Shown: piece after piece, positions 11,801 to 26,100 of the stretch
Numbering within the stretch: the stretch's first letter is position 1
Layout: each line of letters begins with the position of its first letter
Source of the DNA: Echiichthys vipera
Lineage: Eukaryota > Chordata > Actinopteri > Perciformes > Trachinidae
NCBI GenBank assembly: GCA_963691815.1
Contig: OY829652.1
Span: forward strand, 20,800,486-20,864,485
Reading direction: 5' to 3'
Length of the DNA stretch: 64,000 bases
Program-made: the position numbers and the translations under genes
Notes under the pieces: generated by a model
The model's database searches: none
What the model saw: only the letters and a program-made list of their open reading frames with translations
Told to the model about the DNA's origin: nothing

Positions 11801-14800
11801 AATCCATTTGTTGAACAGAACAATTCTGCCATTCAATACCAAAATAGCTGCGGCGCCTAGGGGGTGTAGGTGCAACCGGCATCCAAAGATGATTGTTCAT
11901 TTTCTGGATTAACTCGAACTATCAGTTTGATTACAGTAGGCCCACAGCCTGTTGGGACAAAGACCTCAAAATGCCTTCACCCCCACAACAGGTCACACCC
12001 AGGTGTGAATCCTCCAAGGCACCCAAACTGTTCATTGGCTGAATTGACCCCCAGGTGATGACATCATCCGGGCCTATATAAAGTGGAGCCCCCCATCTCT
12101 CGCCCTCTTTCTACTGACTCTTTCTACTGAATCTTTTCTACTGGATCTTTCGACCGGATCCTCCTGCTCTTCTCCAACTCTACGCGTCCCTGCGGATCCA
12201 GGAGACCAGCTGCCCGCTGTCCCCTCGGCCCTGGACCTGGCCTATGGCGTGGGATCACCACGAAGGTTAACCAACCGGTTAACCTCAACTGAGCACAGCA
12301 TAGAGCGATCTGTTTCCTCTTTTGCCTAAGAGCCACAATCAGACAAGAACTACCACGGAGCTTCCTTTCTTCACCCAACCACTGGCATCAAGCAATGCGC
12401 AACATCTCCTATCTCATGGACTGGTAACTAATCACCAACTGGGCATTACTACATGTTATAGGACTTTATGAACGACTAGATACCATTGTAACTTTGTCAT
12501 AAGAACTGAGAGATCAGGCTTCCGGCCTTTGTGTAACAAAGAGAATGTTCACACCTTCTTCGAGCCCCCACCTCTTCTCTTTGTCTCTCTCTCTCTCACA
12601 CACACACACACACGCACACACACACACATACACACAAACATACGTTTGCTGTTAGCTTTAGTTAGTTTATTGTGTTTTGTTTGTTGCATTTATTAATTTG
12701 TTAATAAATGTTTGTGTTTACCATATGTCTGTTTATTTAATATTACACAAAGATGAATGAGCCAGCTTCTACTAAGAAAAGAACTTCTTAAATCCTTCAA
12801 CTAATTAAACTATTACATTTATCGGTGTTTAACCCTTAATTAGTAGTTTAATATATTTTATGAGACTTTAATATTAGTTATCACTCCGTCTATGACGGTG
12901 GTGCCCCGAGGAACTCTGGTTTAACCAGAGTCATTTTTATTATTATCTTTGATAATTATTGGTGATAACTAATATTTCCTTGATTAACGGTAAGTTTATT
13001 GAGAATACTCAATCTCATAATCTGAACGTGAGTCAAGGCCCTACCTTTGATTGGTTCTCCGTGTGACGTTTTTAATAAATTGAAGTTATTAATTTTTAGT
13101 AATTTTTCTTTATTAATTTTCCTTATCAAATATTTCATTTGATAGTCACTATTGATCCAATTAAACCCAAAGTACCTACAGGGGAAAACACAAAAATCTC
13201 AGACATTTATCAGATTAGTGTATTAAAGCTATTCACGAAAACAGAGGTATTAAACGGTTTAGCAGCATATTAAAATGGGATGTTTTAAAAGAAAACACAT
13301 CAAAAAACACAACCGCAATCAAACCAAAAGCAAAGACAACAGATAAATTAAAGGTCACACTCTTATTTTAGAAATCCTTGAAAAAAGAAACCCAAACAAG
13401 CCAGAATTATATTGTGTATCACGCTCAAATTTACTGCAAACGCATCCACAGGCAGTACTGCTGCTACCTTTGAATGTACCAACATCCTCTTCATCTGTGA
13501 GGTGCTTCTCTAGCCAAAATCCTGACTGGAGTTCTCTATCCCAGGGGCAGTAATCCCCCTCTGCCAGTAGGGGAAGACAGAGGCCCAACAACATAGAAAT
13601 AAAACCCATACAGATACACACAAACACAGTGGACATAGGGAGAAGTGATGAAGAGGAGGGGGGCGGAAAAGGGGGGAAGAAGCAGAGAATGAGGAGAACA
13701 ATGTTTGAGACGATTAACATGAAACAGATTTCAATACAGGACAAATGGAGTCCAGACGTGGTTAACAAACATACACCAAAGGAAACAAATTACATTTCCT
13801 GTCATCACAGGAACCATGCTGAAATCACACTAGGAGTGAAAAACAAGTTTACCATCACTCGACTCCTCTTCATCTTCATCCTCATCTTCATCCTCTTCCT
13901 CATCTTCATCCACTTCTCCGTCTCTGCTTACCGCGTCGGCCAGAGCCTCACCCTCATCCTCGCCCTCATCCTCACCCCTCAGTTTGGCATGGAGCTCCAC
14001 CGCCTCCTTCCAGGGAACCCCGCCGAGATCTGAGGGACTGAGGGGTTGCTGCTCCACCTCTTCCTGATCCTGATCCTCCTGCTCATCTTCTTCCTCCATG
14101 TCGGACTCTGAGCTACTGTTGGAAAACAGGAGGAAGAGTGCCAGTAAAGTGTTAAAAAAGTTAACCAGCGCAAGGGGAATAGCAGACAACGTGCAATGTC
14201 AGTGTAGTAAGGTAGGAATTCATGAATTTAAACTTGTTCCCATCTGACTTTCCCTTTTCTGAAGGACCGTCAAAAAACGTGGAATTTTCATAGGTTCTCC
14301 TCTCCTTTTCAACATTGATTATTATTTTTGATTCATGCGAGTGTCAAAATGTCAGTTAATTTCAATTTCAGACAGCCCAAAGTAACATTTTCGGAGGGCA
14401 GAGCTAAAACGATTGGTCGATTAAACTATTTACAAAATCAATTAATCAACAAGGAATTTTTTTTAGCAAAAATGGGATGAATCCACTGGAGTGGAGATAA
14501 AGAGATTTTTGTACATCTTTATACAGATAGATAAATAGGAGCTGTGATACAGTAATGGTTAAAATGTTTAAAAAATTACCAATGGTAAATGTATTCCCTG
14601 CCTGGTGAAGTGTGACTAAAACATGGCTATGAATCATATACAGCTTGCAGGAGCTAATATTTTATTCAGAAAAATGTACTGGTTCCAGCTCTTTGGGTTT
14701 GGGCTTATTAGTCGGACACAACATCGCATTTTAAGATATCACCATGGGTTCAGGAATCAATATCATAAATTCAAAAATTCACTGTTGGGTTCTTTAAAAA

Positions 14801-17800
14801 GTGAACATCTTGATAATTGTTATGTTCTTACCTGGAGCCCAGGTCAGCATCTGTGGCCTTGTCCAGCACACTGCTGAGGTTGTGTTCTGCCAGTGTCTCC
14901 TCAGGCACCTCTTCCAGGTCCTCCTCCCTCTGCAGGGACAGACGGTAGTTCTCCAACTCGATGCGCTCTGGAGTTCCCCGCAGACGTTTAGCTAGGCTGG
15001 GCTCCTGCAAGCCGTTGACCTCGAGTACTGGGATCGATGATTGAGCGTAAGGTAGAGGCCATCAGGGCGGGCACCAGGTTGGAGGCAAGAAAGCAAAGGA
15101 AAGAGAGCACAAGAAATGCAACTGAGAATTCTGACAATGTTTGTGTGTAAACCTATGAGCCTGATAGCATCAAATCCATCATACATTTAGCAATGTAACT
15201 AGTGCATTTCTATAAACATGTCCTAAAACATTACTTCTTCCCATTTCCTCCCACTACACCAAAGTGACTTTTAAGGACAAATTGACAAGACACACCGATT
15301 GAAGATCTATAACTGAATTTATTGCATTAAATTATATTCCTACAGCAATTAGTATTAACAAACACACGTGAGTTTAACACACTAAAATATTTTAGGCATA
15401 CTACAGGTATTAGTACCAGGTTGGTGCCTTGCCTTTTTCCCATCCTGAAAGCAAATCTTAAAACTGTATTTTTTTTTTCGACCAAAATTTGTCTTTAATA
15501 TGAATGGAAATATTACGAATAAGTATTTTACATATTCTATTACCCTTCTGGTCTCACTTAAACAGATTCAATTGTTGTTCAAATTAAGACAAAATGCCAA
15601 TGAGCCCTGTGTGAATCCCGAAGAATGCAGCTGCAATTATTTAATTTCATCTCCCCCCCTAAGGCAACATGCCGGAAGATGTAAAACAGCTCCCCCTTTA
15701 CTTTAAATTTTACCTTTCCATCGCAAACCAAGTCTGAATTCAAAGCGACCCACGACCTATACATGTTTAAACTTTTTATTTATTATATTAAATAATGAAC
15801 ATTATTAAGGGTTTTTATGTGAATTACTAAAATGTTAGGAATATTCAAAAATGTTGTTTGATCATGTTATGTTATTGATCGCATAGAACTCAACAATTGA
15901 GCTAAATACAAAAATGCTTAAATCCCTCAAAACTACTGCATCTGAACATCTCTTTAAAGAAATTGAGCTAAATACAAAAATGCTTAAATCCCTTAAAACT
16001 ACTGCATCTGAACATCTCTTTAAACAAATCACACACATTTAGCCTTTCCTATGTGATCTTTTGATAATTACTGTAATAACTGATAAACCTCCACTGATAC
16101 TGGATACCTCCACTGATACCCTGTGGAGGCCTGCCTGTCACTTTGAAAACCTCTGGTCTAAAGGGATAAACTACATCTATACAATATAACATGATTTGCC
16201 ATACCTAAAGCCATATAATGATGTGTATCTTCTGGTTAATGTAACACTATTTTTCCATGTCAACTATCTTTTTTAACGGAAGCAATTTTTCTGTTATTAA
16301 CTATAATTAATGTTGTGTATGTTTACAGGTTCACTAAAGTAGTTAAGAGTAAATATTTCAATTGATAATACTAAACTTGCCACACAAAGCAGCAGGGCTA
16401 CACTTTCTTTCACATTCTAATGATGAATTTTCTGTGAAGCGTACCTGCCTGTTCTGTTTAGATTTTTCTAATCATCTTGATTTTAAATATATAAAGCAAA
16501 CACAAGTGGGTCTTAGCAACAATCCGTCGGGGGTCAGAGGCTGAGAGATGCAAGAAGACAGGGAAGCCAAAAAAGGTCTGACGGAGGAGTGAAAATCATA
16601 GGAGAACCAATCACAGGCACTAATTAAAGCATTAGTAGAGCTCTCAGTTTTAAGCTGCTCTGAAAGGAGGGGGAAAGGTAAAGCTCACAAAAGCACTGAT
16701 ACAGGCACTTCATCACAGTATGGTGAGTTCCAGTACGAGGGATACGGTTGGTGCAAAACAACTTACAGAGAGAAAGAAACACATCACAAAGCAGGCTCTA
16801 AAAGAAACATGTGACACAGAAGGAGGTAGAGCTCACAGAAAGCAGTCACAGGCCACTTGAGGTTACTGTCACAACAGGATAATACTTGGCTCTTCATTAA
16901 ACACAGGCACGCAAAAATCTGATTTACATTATTAACTTAGATTATATAAATGTATTGCTCTATGACAAATTCTAACTGATATTTTAAGTTTAAGCTGGCC
17001 CATTACTGCTATATATAATGATGAAAGAAGAGAGTTACAAATAGTAAAAAGTGCAGCCTGGAGAGCTGACCAGAAGGAACTCTGTCAAACTCTTTTTTTT
17101 AAATTACTAAGCCAAGAAAAATAAAGATGCGCCATTCATTTCTTAAATAATGCTGCAAGAGAGAGCTGCTTAACTGTCTCGACCAAGTCATAAAATGGCT
17201 GCTAACAGAGAAAAGAATGCTGCATCTTCAGGAAATCAATCACTCACTGAGACGAAGAATCACAAGATTTACATGAACACTCCGCAGGCTCAGTGAGTCA
17301 CCACAGTCTAAATCTATACAATCTCACTGACATTAGTTGGCATAGGAAGGAGAAAAAAGGAGGGGAAAGAGAGTCATGCTAGAGGAGGTTGAGCAGGACA
17401 TTGATGGTGAAACAGCAGAAGAGGTAGATGCAGTAGGTACACAGGAAGGGAGAGTCTAGGGGGCTGTGTGCCACCTGGTGGCAGGTCCAGGAGAGCGTGT
17501 GGAAGAGGGTACGGAGTGGGACTCCCACGCCCTTGACCAGATGGTAGGGCGTAGCCACCACAGCAAGAGAGGAAAGCGGGGTACCTGAGGGCTGGAGCTC
17601 AGCTGAGGGGGCTGCCGCTGCCATCGCCCTTGCGGGGGCATCCACAGTCGCCGTAGGTGTTTGGGGCATCTGGTTTCCCTGCAAAGACAGATAACGTCAA
17701 CCACAGTAAAGTCCCCTACTTAATACACTACTCTGCTTCCCCACGTTGGCCCTCGTGCCTCTACCTCCAAAGTGCTGCATTTTGAAGATAAACTAAACAA

Positions 17801-20800
17801 TTATCTTCTCCATTATTATGCCATTCGATCCTGATTTCCTCCAGGATTTCATCTAGTAAACAAAAACAGGTACCTTAGCAGTGATCGGAGCAGGGGAGGG
17901 AGCAGGCCTCTTTCTCTGAGCATAGCCAGACAGACGGTAGCAGTAGTGGGGCTTGCAGTAAAATTTTCCTGCAGAGTAAAGGAGATAGACATCACATAAG
18001 CAAATAGATGAAATGCATTAATTAATTCATACACCTCTTATTCTGTAAAGTTCAACTCACTGGTTTTGTGAAGTAGGCTGTGTGTTTGTCATTTAGAATA
18101 AAAACATCTTACTTTCTGTCTCAGTTTACACTGTCAGTGGGATTTAGTCCCACGGGTAACTCTGGAAAACAGCTTCTGTCTCAAAAAACAATCTGCTGCC
18201 TGTCCTTGAGCACAATAGACGCAATTGACACCTCCCAGACAAGGAAAATATGGACTCATACGACTGCACTCAGCTCTGGGGTGAATGTAATGTAATAAAA
18301 TAAAAAGTAAGGTAATCTCTTTAAAGTTGAGATTAACATTTCATGTGGTTATAGCATCTCTCAAATTATTTTGATAGCCTACATGTTTATGTGTACAAAA
18401 ATGAGACAAGCCTGGTGAAACTAGGTGCAGTCCATGTGTTGCTTTCGGCTCATTCATCTCAGTGTCTCCATAAAGTATCCATAGGTAGAGTCAGAGACTA
18501 TCATTCAACCACTGGAGATCACCAGAGTCTCACATTTTCAATTGTATAGAGAATAGCAGTTTAAAAAAAAAGAAATAGATTATGCTTGCACTTATTCTGT
18601 ATCAGATAGTTTTCGTTTTGTTCTCGTGTCGCTAAAAGTTTAGTTCAATTTTGGCTTTGAAACTTTACGACAGATGCAACTATCACAAAGAAAGGAAAGA
18701 AAAGTTATCTTAACGCGAGTCTTACCATCCTCCACGTCAAAGGCGTAGGAGGACAGTCGTAGTGTGGTTCCACAGTAGTCACACTTGAAGCAGCTGCGAT
18801 GGAAGAATTTCCCCTCTGCACTCAGCCTCTCCATCACGTACACACGCTTTCGGCAGAAGAAGCACACATCACTGCCACCGATGTTGACGGGGAACTCTTT
18901 TCTGAGTGAGCCCTGTAGAATGATAAAGCATTGATCAGTTTTTTGGAGGAGAGGAGAGGAGAGGAGAGGAGAGGAGAGGAGAGGAGAGGAGAGGAGAGGA
19001 GAGGAGAGGAGAGGAGAGGAGAGGAGAGGAGAGGAGAGGAGAGGAGAGGAGAGGATTTAGTGGACATCACACAGCAGGCCACTGTCGAAGTGAGCTGGGT
19101 ATTGAGCTACTTCATAACCCAAGGAAAATACGACAACAGAGCAGGTCAATAGTTATTTGTCAGTAGGAATCGGGATCTCTGATCATTGTGAAAATGATCA
19201 ACAAACACAACAGTAATCTCTAACAGAAGTTACTTGTGTAGCAAATCCACTCTACACCTACAGGGAGCTCGATCAGTGCTAAACTGTGACAGAAAACTAA
19301 CACATTAAGGTATCAAAAACATATCAGTGTATGAAAAAACACTCTCTGGCAAGTTAGGCTTAGAACTGTGCATTCACATGCCTTCTACCCCCCGGGGCAG
19401 CATGCTTACCAAATCCCTCTTTTCAGGTAGGGGCTTAGGATCTTCCTGAGACTGAAGCTGATTGGCTATCTGCTCAGCCAATGAGCTAACGCCGCCTGTG
19501 TACATCCTTACATAGCGCTATCAACAGCATTAGGAGGGAAGAAAAGATGGTGGACAACCATTAGAAAATGATGGATGAAAAAGAAAGATAATGTGAAAAA
19601 CACGTTGAAGAAGTGGGAAGAGGAGAGCACAGAAGGCGTTCAAAAACAATAGTGTCTGACAGGAGATAAATACATGACAAATCAATGTTTCCATGCTTGA
19701 CTGATCAAGCGTTTAAATGTGCTGGCAACCCCACCTAGATGTAGAAGTATCCAAGCATTTTGAAAGACAACAGTTACTACCTTTTCTTCTGTAACATAAC
19801 TGTTCATTAAGACTACTATATGCGCTTACACACTCAAGTAAAGCAGATGCATTTTTCATTCTCATACACACGCATTATCCGTCAGTATTAAATCTTTAAT
19901 TAATCATCACCATGATTAAGTTAACATCTAGTAAAGCAAAAACATCGCCTGTTGGGGAAGAATCGGGGTTCAGTATGTAGTATGAGACAAACCTAAGCCA
20001 TGCACACTAGGGCCCCCCCACATTTGGGGTTCAGCGATTTCAGAATTCAGATTCTATACTAGGGACCCCATTGGCAAAATAACTGTGGCATAATTTGATA
20101 CCTGTACAGATAGAGTCCCAGTCATGAGGAGGGATTACTCACCCACATAGTAACAACAACCCCAGAAAACATTTAAAATGTTGCAAATGAGATTCTTAAT
20201 ATTTCACAACATGCATACATACAAAATACAGCTTTTAAAGCAAGTCTCAACATGTGTAACTAAAGTGAGAGGATGCAGCCCTATTGAAGACTAAGTGCAG
20301 GTGCACTGTGTTAGCGTCACCACACACTTCATTCCTTCCGGGTGTAAAACAACTACCTGTCTCAGGGTGTCAGAGGTGGAGGGGGGGGAATCAGGGGGAG
20401 ACTGGGCTCGGGCCAGGTGCCATTGCTCCGTAAAAAAACGGGAGGGTTTTTTCTTAGGCTCCAAACAAAGGAGGGACAAAGGAGAGTAGATCAATATGAA
20501 CTTCACTGTTGAACAGCATTTTTTAAAATAAAACTATTGGACCAAATAGTTTGTTTGGAGAGCAGCCTGTTGGTCAGCTTTATTCCCCGGGGTTATATGC
20601 TAACACACTAGCATATACTGCTGAGTTTAGCTAATTTCTATTCAATATAACCTTAACTTTCTTGACGTTACATTTCTCCTTTTTAATAATATTCCTATCT
20701 CAGTTACCGTGTCAAAGATAAATAAAGTCACTTGAAAAAAAGTAATTTTCTCTTGACTTCTAGCTGATGCTCTAGCATAAACCTCTGAGTATGAGCAGGT

Positions 20801-23149
20801 GGCTAGCACTATTGAGATATGGATTATTTTAGTCCTTTTTATGTTTTTATAAACTGTGCTTTGATACAAATATGTCATATTAACCCTATACTTGTAAAAC
20901 TGTTGGTATTCATATCTTTTTCAGGGGAAAAAAAAGTTAGTCATTTCTGCAGTCAAGTTTAGCCATGCAAGTATCCCTGTCCATTTACAGCGTATAAATA
21001 GGCTACTTGTATTGTTTTTTTACATATATTATCCACCATAAATAAAGTTTCATTCACTTAAAATTTAGGTTTACTGCTGCATGAGTTCTTATCTACAAGC
21101 TGCCTCTTACAATCACTAGCCTACTGATGTGTGTTTACGTGCTAAAATACACCAGCAACCTACTGAGGATACATAATTATTCAAGTGTCTACTCTTAAAA
21201 GGGTAAAGTTGACCAACAGGATAAGTCTTGCAAAATTTGTATTCCTTTATCAACATGTATAAATATTAGACTGATAATCAGCTTCCTGTGTTAACAGGGA
21301 AATTTCACCTGTGGTCTGGCTGGCTTGCTCTCAAAGTGAGAGGAAAGTTGCTCGGCCCTCTCCTGAATGCTAAGCACATATAAGGGCATTTCATCATCAG
21401 AGAGCAGAGGCCTTGCTGGCTCCTGCAGAGACATAGATTCAATCACAAAAAGGGATGCACAAGGTGGAAAAACCTAATTATTCTTTGCCTTTTAAGTATT
21501 TTCCTAAAACAATCTCCTTTCCAAAATCGTGTCATTGAGGTAAAGGCCACAGATGGTTTGTAAGCAATAGTTTTCATAGTTCCATCTGTCATCCTTTAAT
21601 TCAAGGCAGCAATGTAAGCCTGTGTGGGTAAACATGAGAGCAATGCCCGGCAGACAGTGAGGCTATCTAGCAGAAATACTTAGCAAAACAACAGGCTACA
21701 CTTAGCTAAATAAACACAGAGTGAACACTTGAGAGAGCTTGTTCTCAAAAGCAAAAACTTTCATAAAGGGTTATTTCTCAGAGTGATGTGTTAGAGGATC
21801 AGCCCAAAGCACCAAAACCTAACCTTTCTGGAGGAGTCAGGAGAGGATAGTGGTGAACCAGTCAGTTCACGGGACAAGAGCCACTGCTCTAAAAACAAAC
21901 GGGATGGCTTTTTCTTAGGCTCCAAGGGGTAAAAGAGGAATGGGTGAAAGACGGAATTAGACTTGAGATGTGCACATGTACACCAAAAGCATGTTCTTTA
22001 CATACACTGCAGGCTAAGAAAAGTACTTGATAAAACCTGATAATGCACACCGGAAAACCACTTTCTCATAAAAATGTGCATGCACGTGTCCATGTATGTT
22101 GTTCACCTTTGGTGGTCTGTCAGGTTTGCCCTTAAACCTGGAGATTAGGCGGTCAGCCCTCTCCTGTATACCAGGTATGTGAATGGGTCCTGGGTCTGTC
22201 AGGTGTGGCAGCTTCCACTCCTGCCAAGGAAGCTCTATTGAAACTTGATGATGGTGTAGCTAAAGGGGTGATGCTTTTAACAACTAATTTGTCCATATTA
22301 AGAAATGCCTTATTTGACTGTTTGTTCCATAAAACAGTTTGTTTACAGCTATTAAACCATTATTTAATAACCAACCACAAACAACAGCAGTGACAAGCTG
22401 AACACATATCCATGCAATCACTCATTTACTCTACCCTGTATTTTAGAGGCATCTCATAGTATTCGAGCTCCTCTTCTTCCGGGCTTCTACACAATTGCTT
22501 GAAGGCAGAAATGAGCAGACTGTATTAACACTTTGGTTTGTATTGGGCAATAAAACAGATTCTTACAAAAGGAGTTGTTAACTGTTGTGTTAGAGACCAG
22601 TTTGTTAAGCAGAATATCAGAAAGCACCTGACAATAAGTTAAAACTACCCACGGTCCCCTGAGTCTACATTTAATTACAAGCCGTCACATCCCAGCAACA
22701 TACCCCTCAGCAGGAAAACAAGCAGCTCCTCCTAATGACACACACTACCCACTCAGAGAAGTAAACACGACCGCAACCTCTCTAGAAAGTTAATTTGGGG
22801 AAATGCAGCATTTTTGTTTTGATATATACACACCACGCACTGCAGGCATCAAATCTGAGGTATTGGTGTTATTAGAGAGGATGCTTTTAGCAAACAGAAT
22901 AGGGGAGTGGGTGTAAAGGGACACTAGATGGGTTTGCCATGGATTTGTGGCAGAGATAGACAGACACAGACAGACAGATACAGCAGACTGTGTGTCACCT
23001 CTGAGTGAAGAGAGAGCGAGGAAGTGGAGGAGGAAGAAGGGAGCAGAATGGTTTTCTTTGGGCAGCTCCGAGAGCCCAAGCTGGACTGTTGGTGTGCACC
23101 ACTTCTGGTCTTGAGAGATAGGGGACAGGAACAACAGAAGATGATGAGA

Positions 23150-23196
<47 letters not shown>

Positions 23197-26100
23197 AATG
23201 ATGAGCTATTGAGCCAGAGTAAATATGGTTTATGCTCCTAATTGTTGTCATTTACAGTAGGATAATACACTTCAAGGCTTACAAAAAGCTTGTAAAACTA
23301 TGAGGGGAAAATGATTATATCTAAAAAGTATTTGCATCGACGCAAACTTAGTAATCCATTTGGTTAATAGAATTAGTGTGATGTCCTACTTTACTTACTT
23401 AGGTTCACTTACACTACAAGTACCGTTAGCAAAGCCTGACACACTTGCACACACAAAAAGCGGAAAACAGACTACCCACAAAGTCTATATGGCAAAAAAA
23501 AAAAAAAACTTTATAAATGCAGTCCAATGGTCAAAAGGGGAAATAATTTACTGGTGCTGTAAAACTCTTTTTCAAATATAGTCACAGTCTCCTCTATTGT
23601 ATATCAACATATAAACCAAGGAACAGACATTTTCCAGTATAGTAGAAAACACAACTGAATATAAGAGTGGCTTGAAAAATATCCAAACACTTTGTATAGA
23701 GAAGTGTTTAGGATTATCCAGATTATTTCAGTCTTCAAATTGATTTTAAACTAATTTACTGTGCAGTGAGAAGACATCTAAGAACAGCAGTAAATTAATC
23801 CCTTTAAAGAGGATAGTTTGAAGCTTTAAATCAATACCTGTGAGGTGAATGCTTAATCTAGTGGCAATACAGTAGTATAATAGTGGAAAAGACAACTTTT
23901 TCAGCATCAGCAGGAGAAAACTGGTGCCGGCACTCCACCGTGCTGACTCCGATTATTCGCATGATGAAACAGTGAAGCAGGATGACAAGCAGGCAAGCCA
24001 GCTGGCTACAACTGCTTACCTACTGGGGCCGGCGGAGTGGATGTAGCACTGGATAGTATTTCATAGTAGCACCATTTCAACACACATACAAGTTGGGTCA
24101 CGTGGCTAACAAAATAGCAAGCTTAATTGTATCTACTTCCACAGTTAGGGAAGAAGCATAGCAGGGAACCTTGAACTGGAGCACTCAGGTCATAGAAAAG
24201 TGGCAGAAAAGGCAACAAGAAAGAGAGGGAAGGTAGACATCACAGAAGGAGACCATTCTGTTTTTCTCCATATCTATTCTCCTATTTCTTTTCACTCTAT
24301 TCCACTGATCAAAAGGTGGCCTTAACATGCCAAACAAAGTAGCAATACAACAGCAAAATGTGAGGAAGAAGAAGACCATGCATATTCCAAATAAAAAAAG
24401 AAGGGTAACACTTTCTATAAAGGTGTTGCCCATAATGCATTATGACCACATTCATAAGATATTATAATGCATTTAATAGCCTTATAAAACTCTTTAGAAA
24501 TATTTGTATCGTTATTATGCATGACGACTTATAACAAGCACTGCATAAGGTTATTAGCTATTCTAAGTACTCTTTTACCTAAAGCTCACAAAGTCCTGCT
24601 GCAGCTTGTTATTGATGTTTCTAAGACACTATTCCATTTCATAAACTTAGAATGTAAAATCTGTTATGATACCTCAGGGCAGCTCTTTGTGTTTTTAAAA
24701 CTAGCTATGAAACCCAGGACTCAGAGTCTTCTTTCATGAAGTGTTACCACACTGGCATGGAGGTATAAAGCATTATGAATGCTTAACTTATAATACATAA
24801 TGGCAACCACTTATAATACTTTATTAACCTTGTTGTGAGTTGTCATGAATGATACATGATAAACATTTCTTTAAAATGAAAAAATTTAAAAAAAAACAAG
24901 TTATAAAGGCTAATAATTTTTTGGTGAGGAAAAATGATTACACAGAGCTTTGTTTGTTTAAAGAAACTTAGGGTACCTTTAACTACTGCTAATTATTATG
25001 TTTATGTATACCTTTAAGCTATAATTTTGTGTTAAACATCACAACTAATAATTCCTGAGCATGCATTATGTAATCTTTACTGTTTTATTTTTAACATGAA
25101 CCCTTCGTACATTTGGCTAAATAAACCCACTATTCAATGGGCTGTCACTTGTGAACTTTGAATCAATTTCTATGTAGTTACACAACCATGTTTCATCTTA
25201 GATTCGTAACAAATGGTTTATGCCTGGAGAAATGAGAACATTCACAGGCTTGTTGACCAGGTTTTGGAGTCATAAAAACATCTGAACATTGCGCTGATTG
25301 ATCTGCTTTAGTTTATATATGTCTCAGTGGACGATTTCCAGAATCTTGTATGGTATAGTGAGCTCAGGACATGTTGTCTAGCTTATCGGAGCTACCTTCG
25401 CCTGGCTTCTGGATTGGGAGGCCAATTCAATTTCCATCAGAAGAGAAGGGTGAATCTGGACTTAATGGGATGTGAAAGGAGTTGGATGACTACCAGGCCA
25501 GCTCAGCTAACCGTACCTGCTCCGATCTGTGGGGCAGTGTCTGACACTTGACCATTTCTTTGTAGCGAATGCTCAGCTGCTCCTGCTGCTGTGTGCGTCT
25601 CTGAACCAGGACAGGAGAAGCAAGGAGGAGAGGATATGAAGATGTCGCACTCTTATGTCACACACACACACACACACCTATTTGATTGAGAAGTTAAACA
25701 CACTCACACAGTCAGTTTCATTAACCACAAAACAAGAGCTATTGAGTAAATTCCTCCAAATCTCACAAAACAAATCTTCAAACGGACTACAGAGAAGGTG
25801 AGGCTCAGACTAGTACAGGTCAGAACAAAGCAGCTTTGCCCACTGTGACACGCGGGGACATACGGTTAGCAGGTCAGCCTAGTTGTTAGTGTCTATGGGG
25901 ATGAGGTTGGGCGGTTCTACTCTTTACCTTTCTCCATGCTGGAACAGGTGCCAGGCGCACTGGCTCATTCACAGGGGTTTTGGGCAGGGTACGGGGTAAA
26001 AGGCAGTCCAGATTAGGCAGAGAGTCCCCCTTTGTGGTCAGATAAAGATGAGTGACAGTGAGCGTGACCAGAAATAGGCCACGAATAACCATGCAAGGCG

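Larger units (their letters stand above)
23110..25516 (-). other. mical3 intron between exons 18 and 17
   Basis: 2.4 kb. It holds the (GAT)n repeat and a MITE-like element; no convincing exon. Confidence 0.5.

Noticed and set aside
22790..23251. 153-codon frame with a poly-His run
   Set aside because: The His run is the (ATC)n repeat. Only the exon-18 part has splice signals, and in another frame.
24018..24046. 29-nt stretch between CCAG and GTAAGC on the minus strand, a possible microexon
   Set aside because: Length is not a multiple of three and the neighbours are phase 0, so it would shift the frame.
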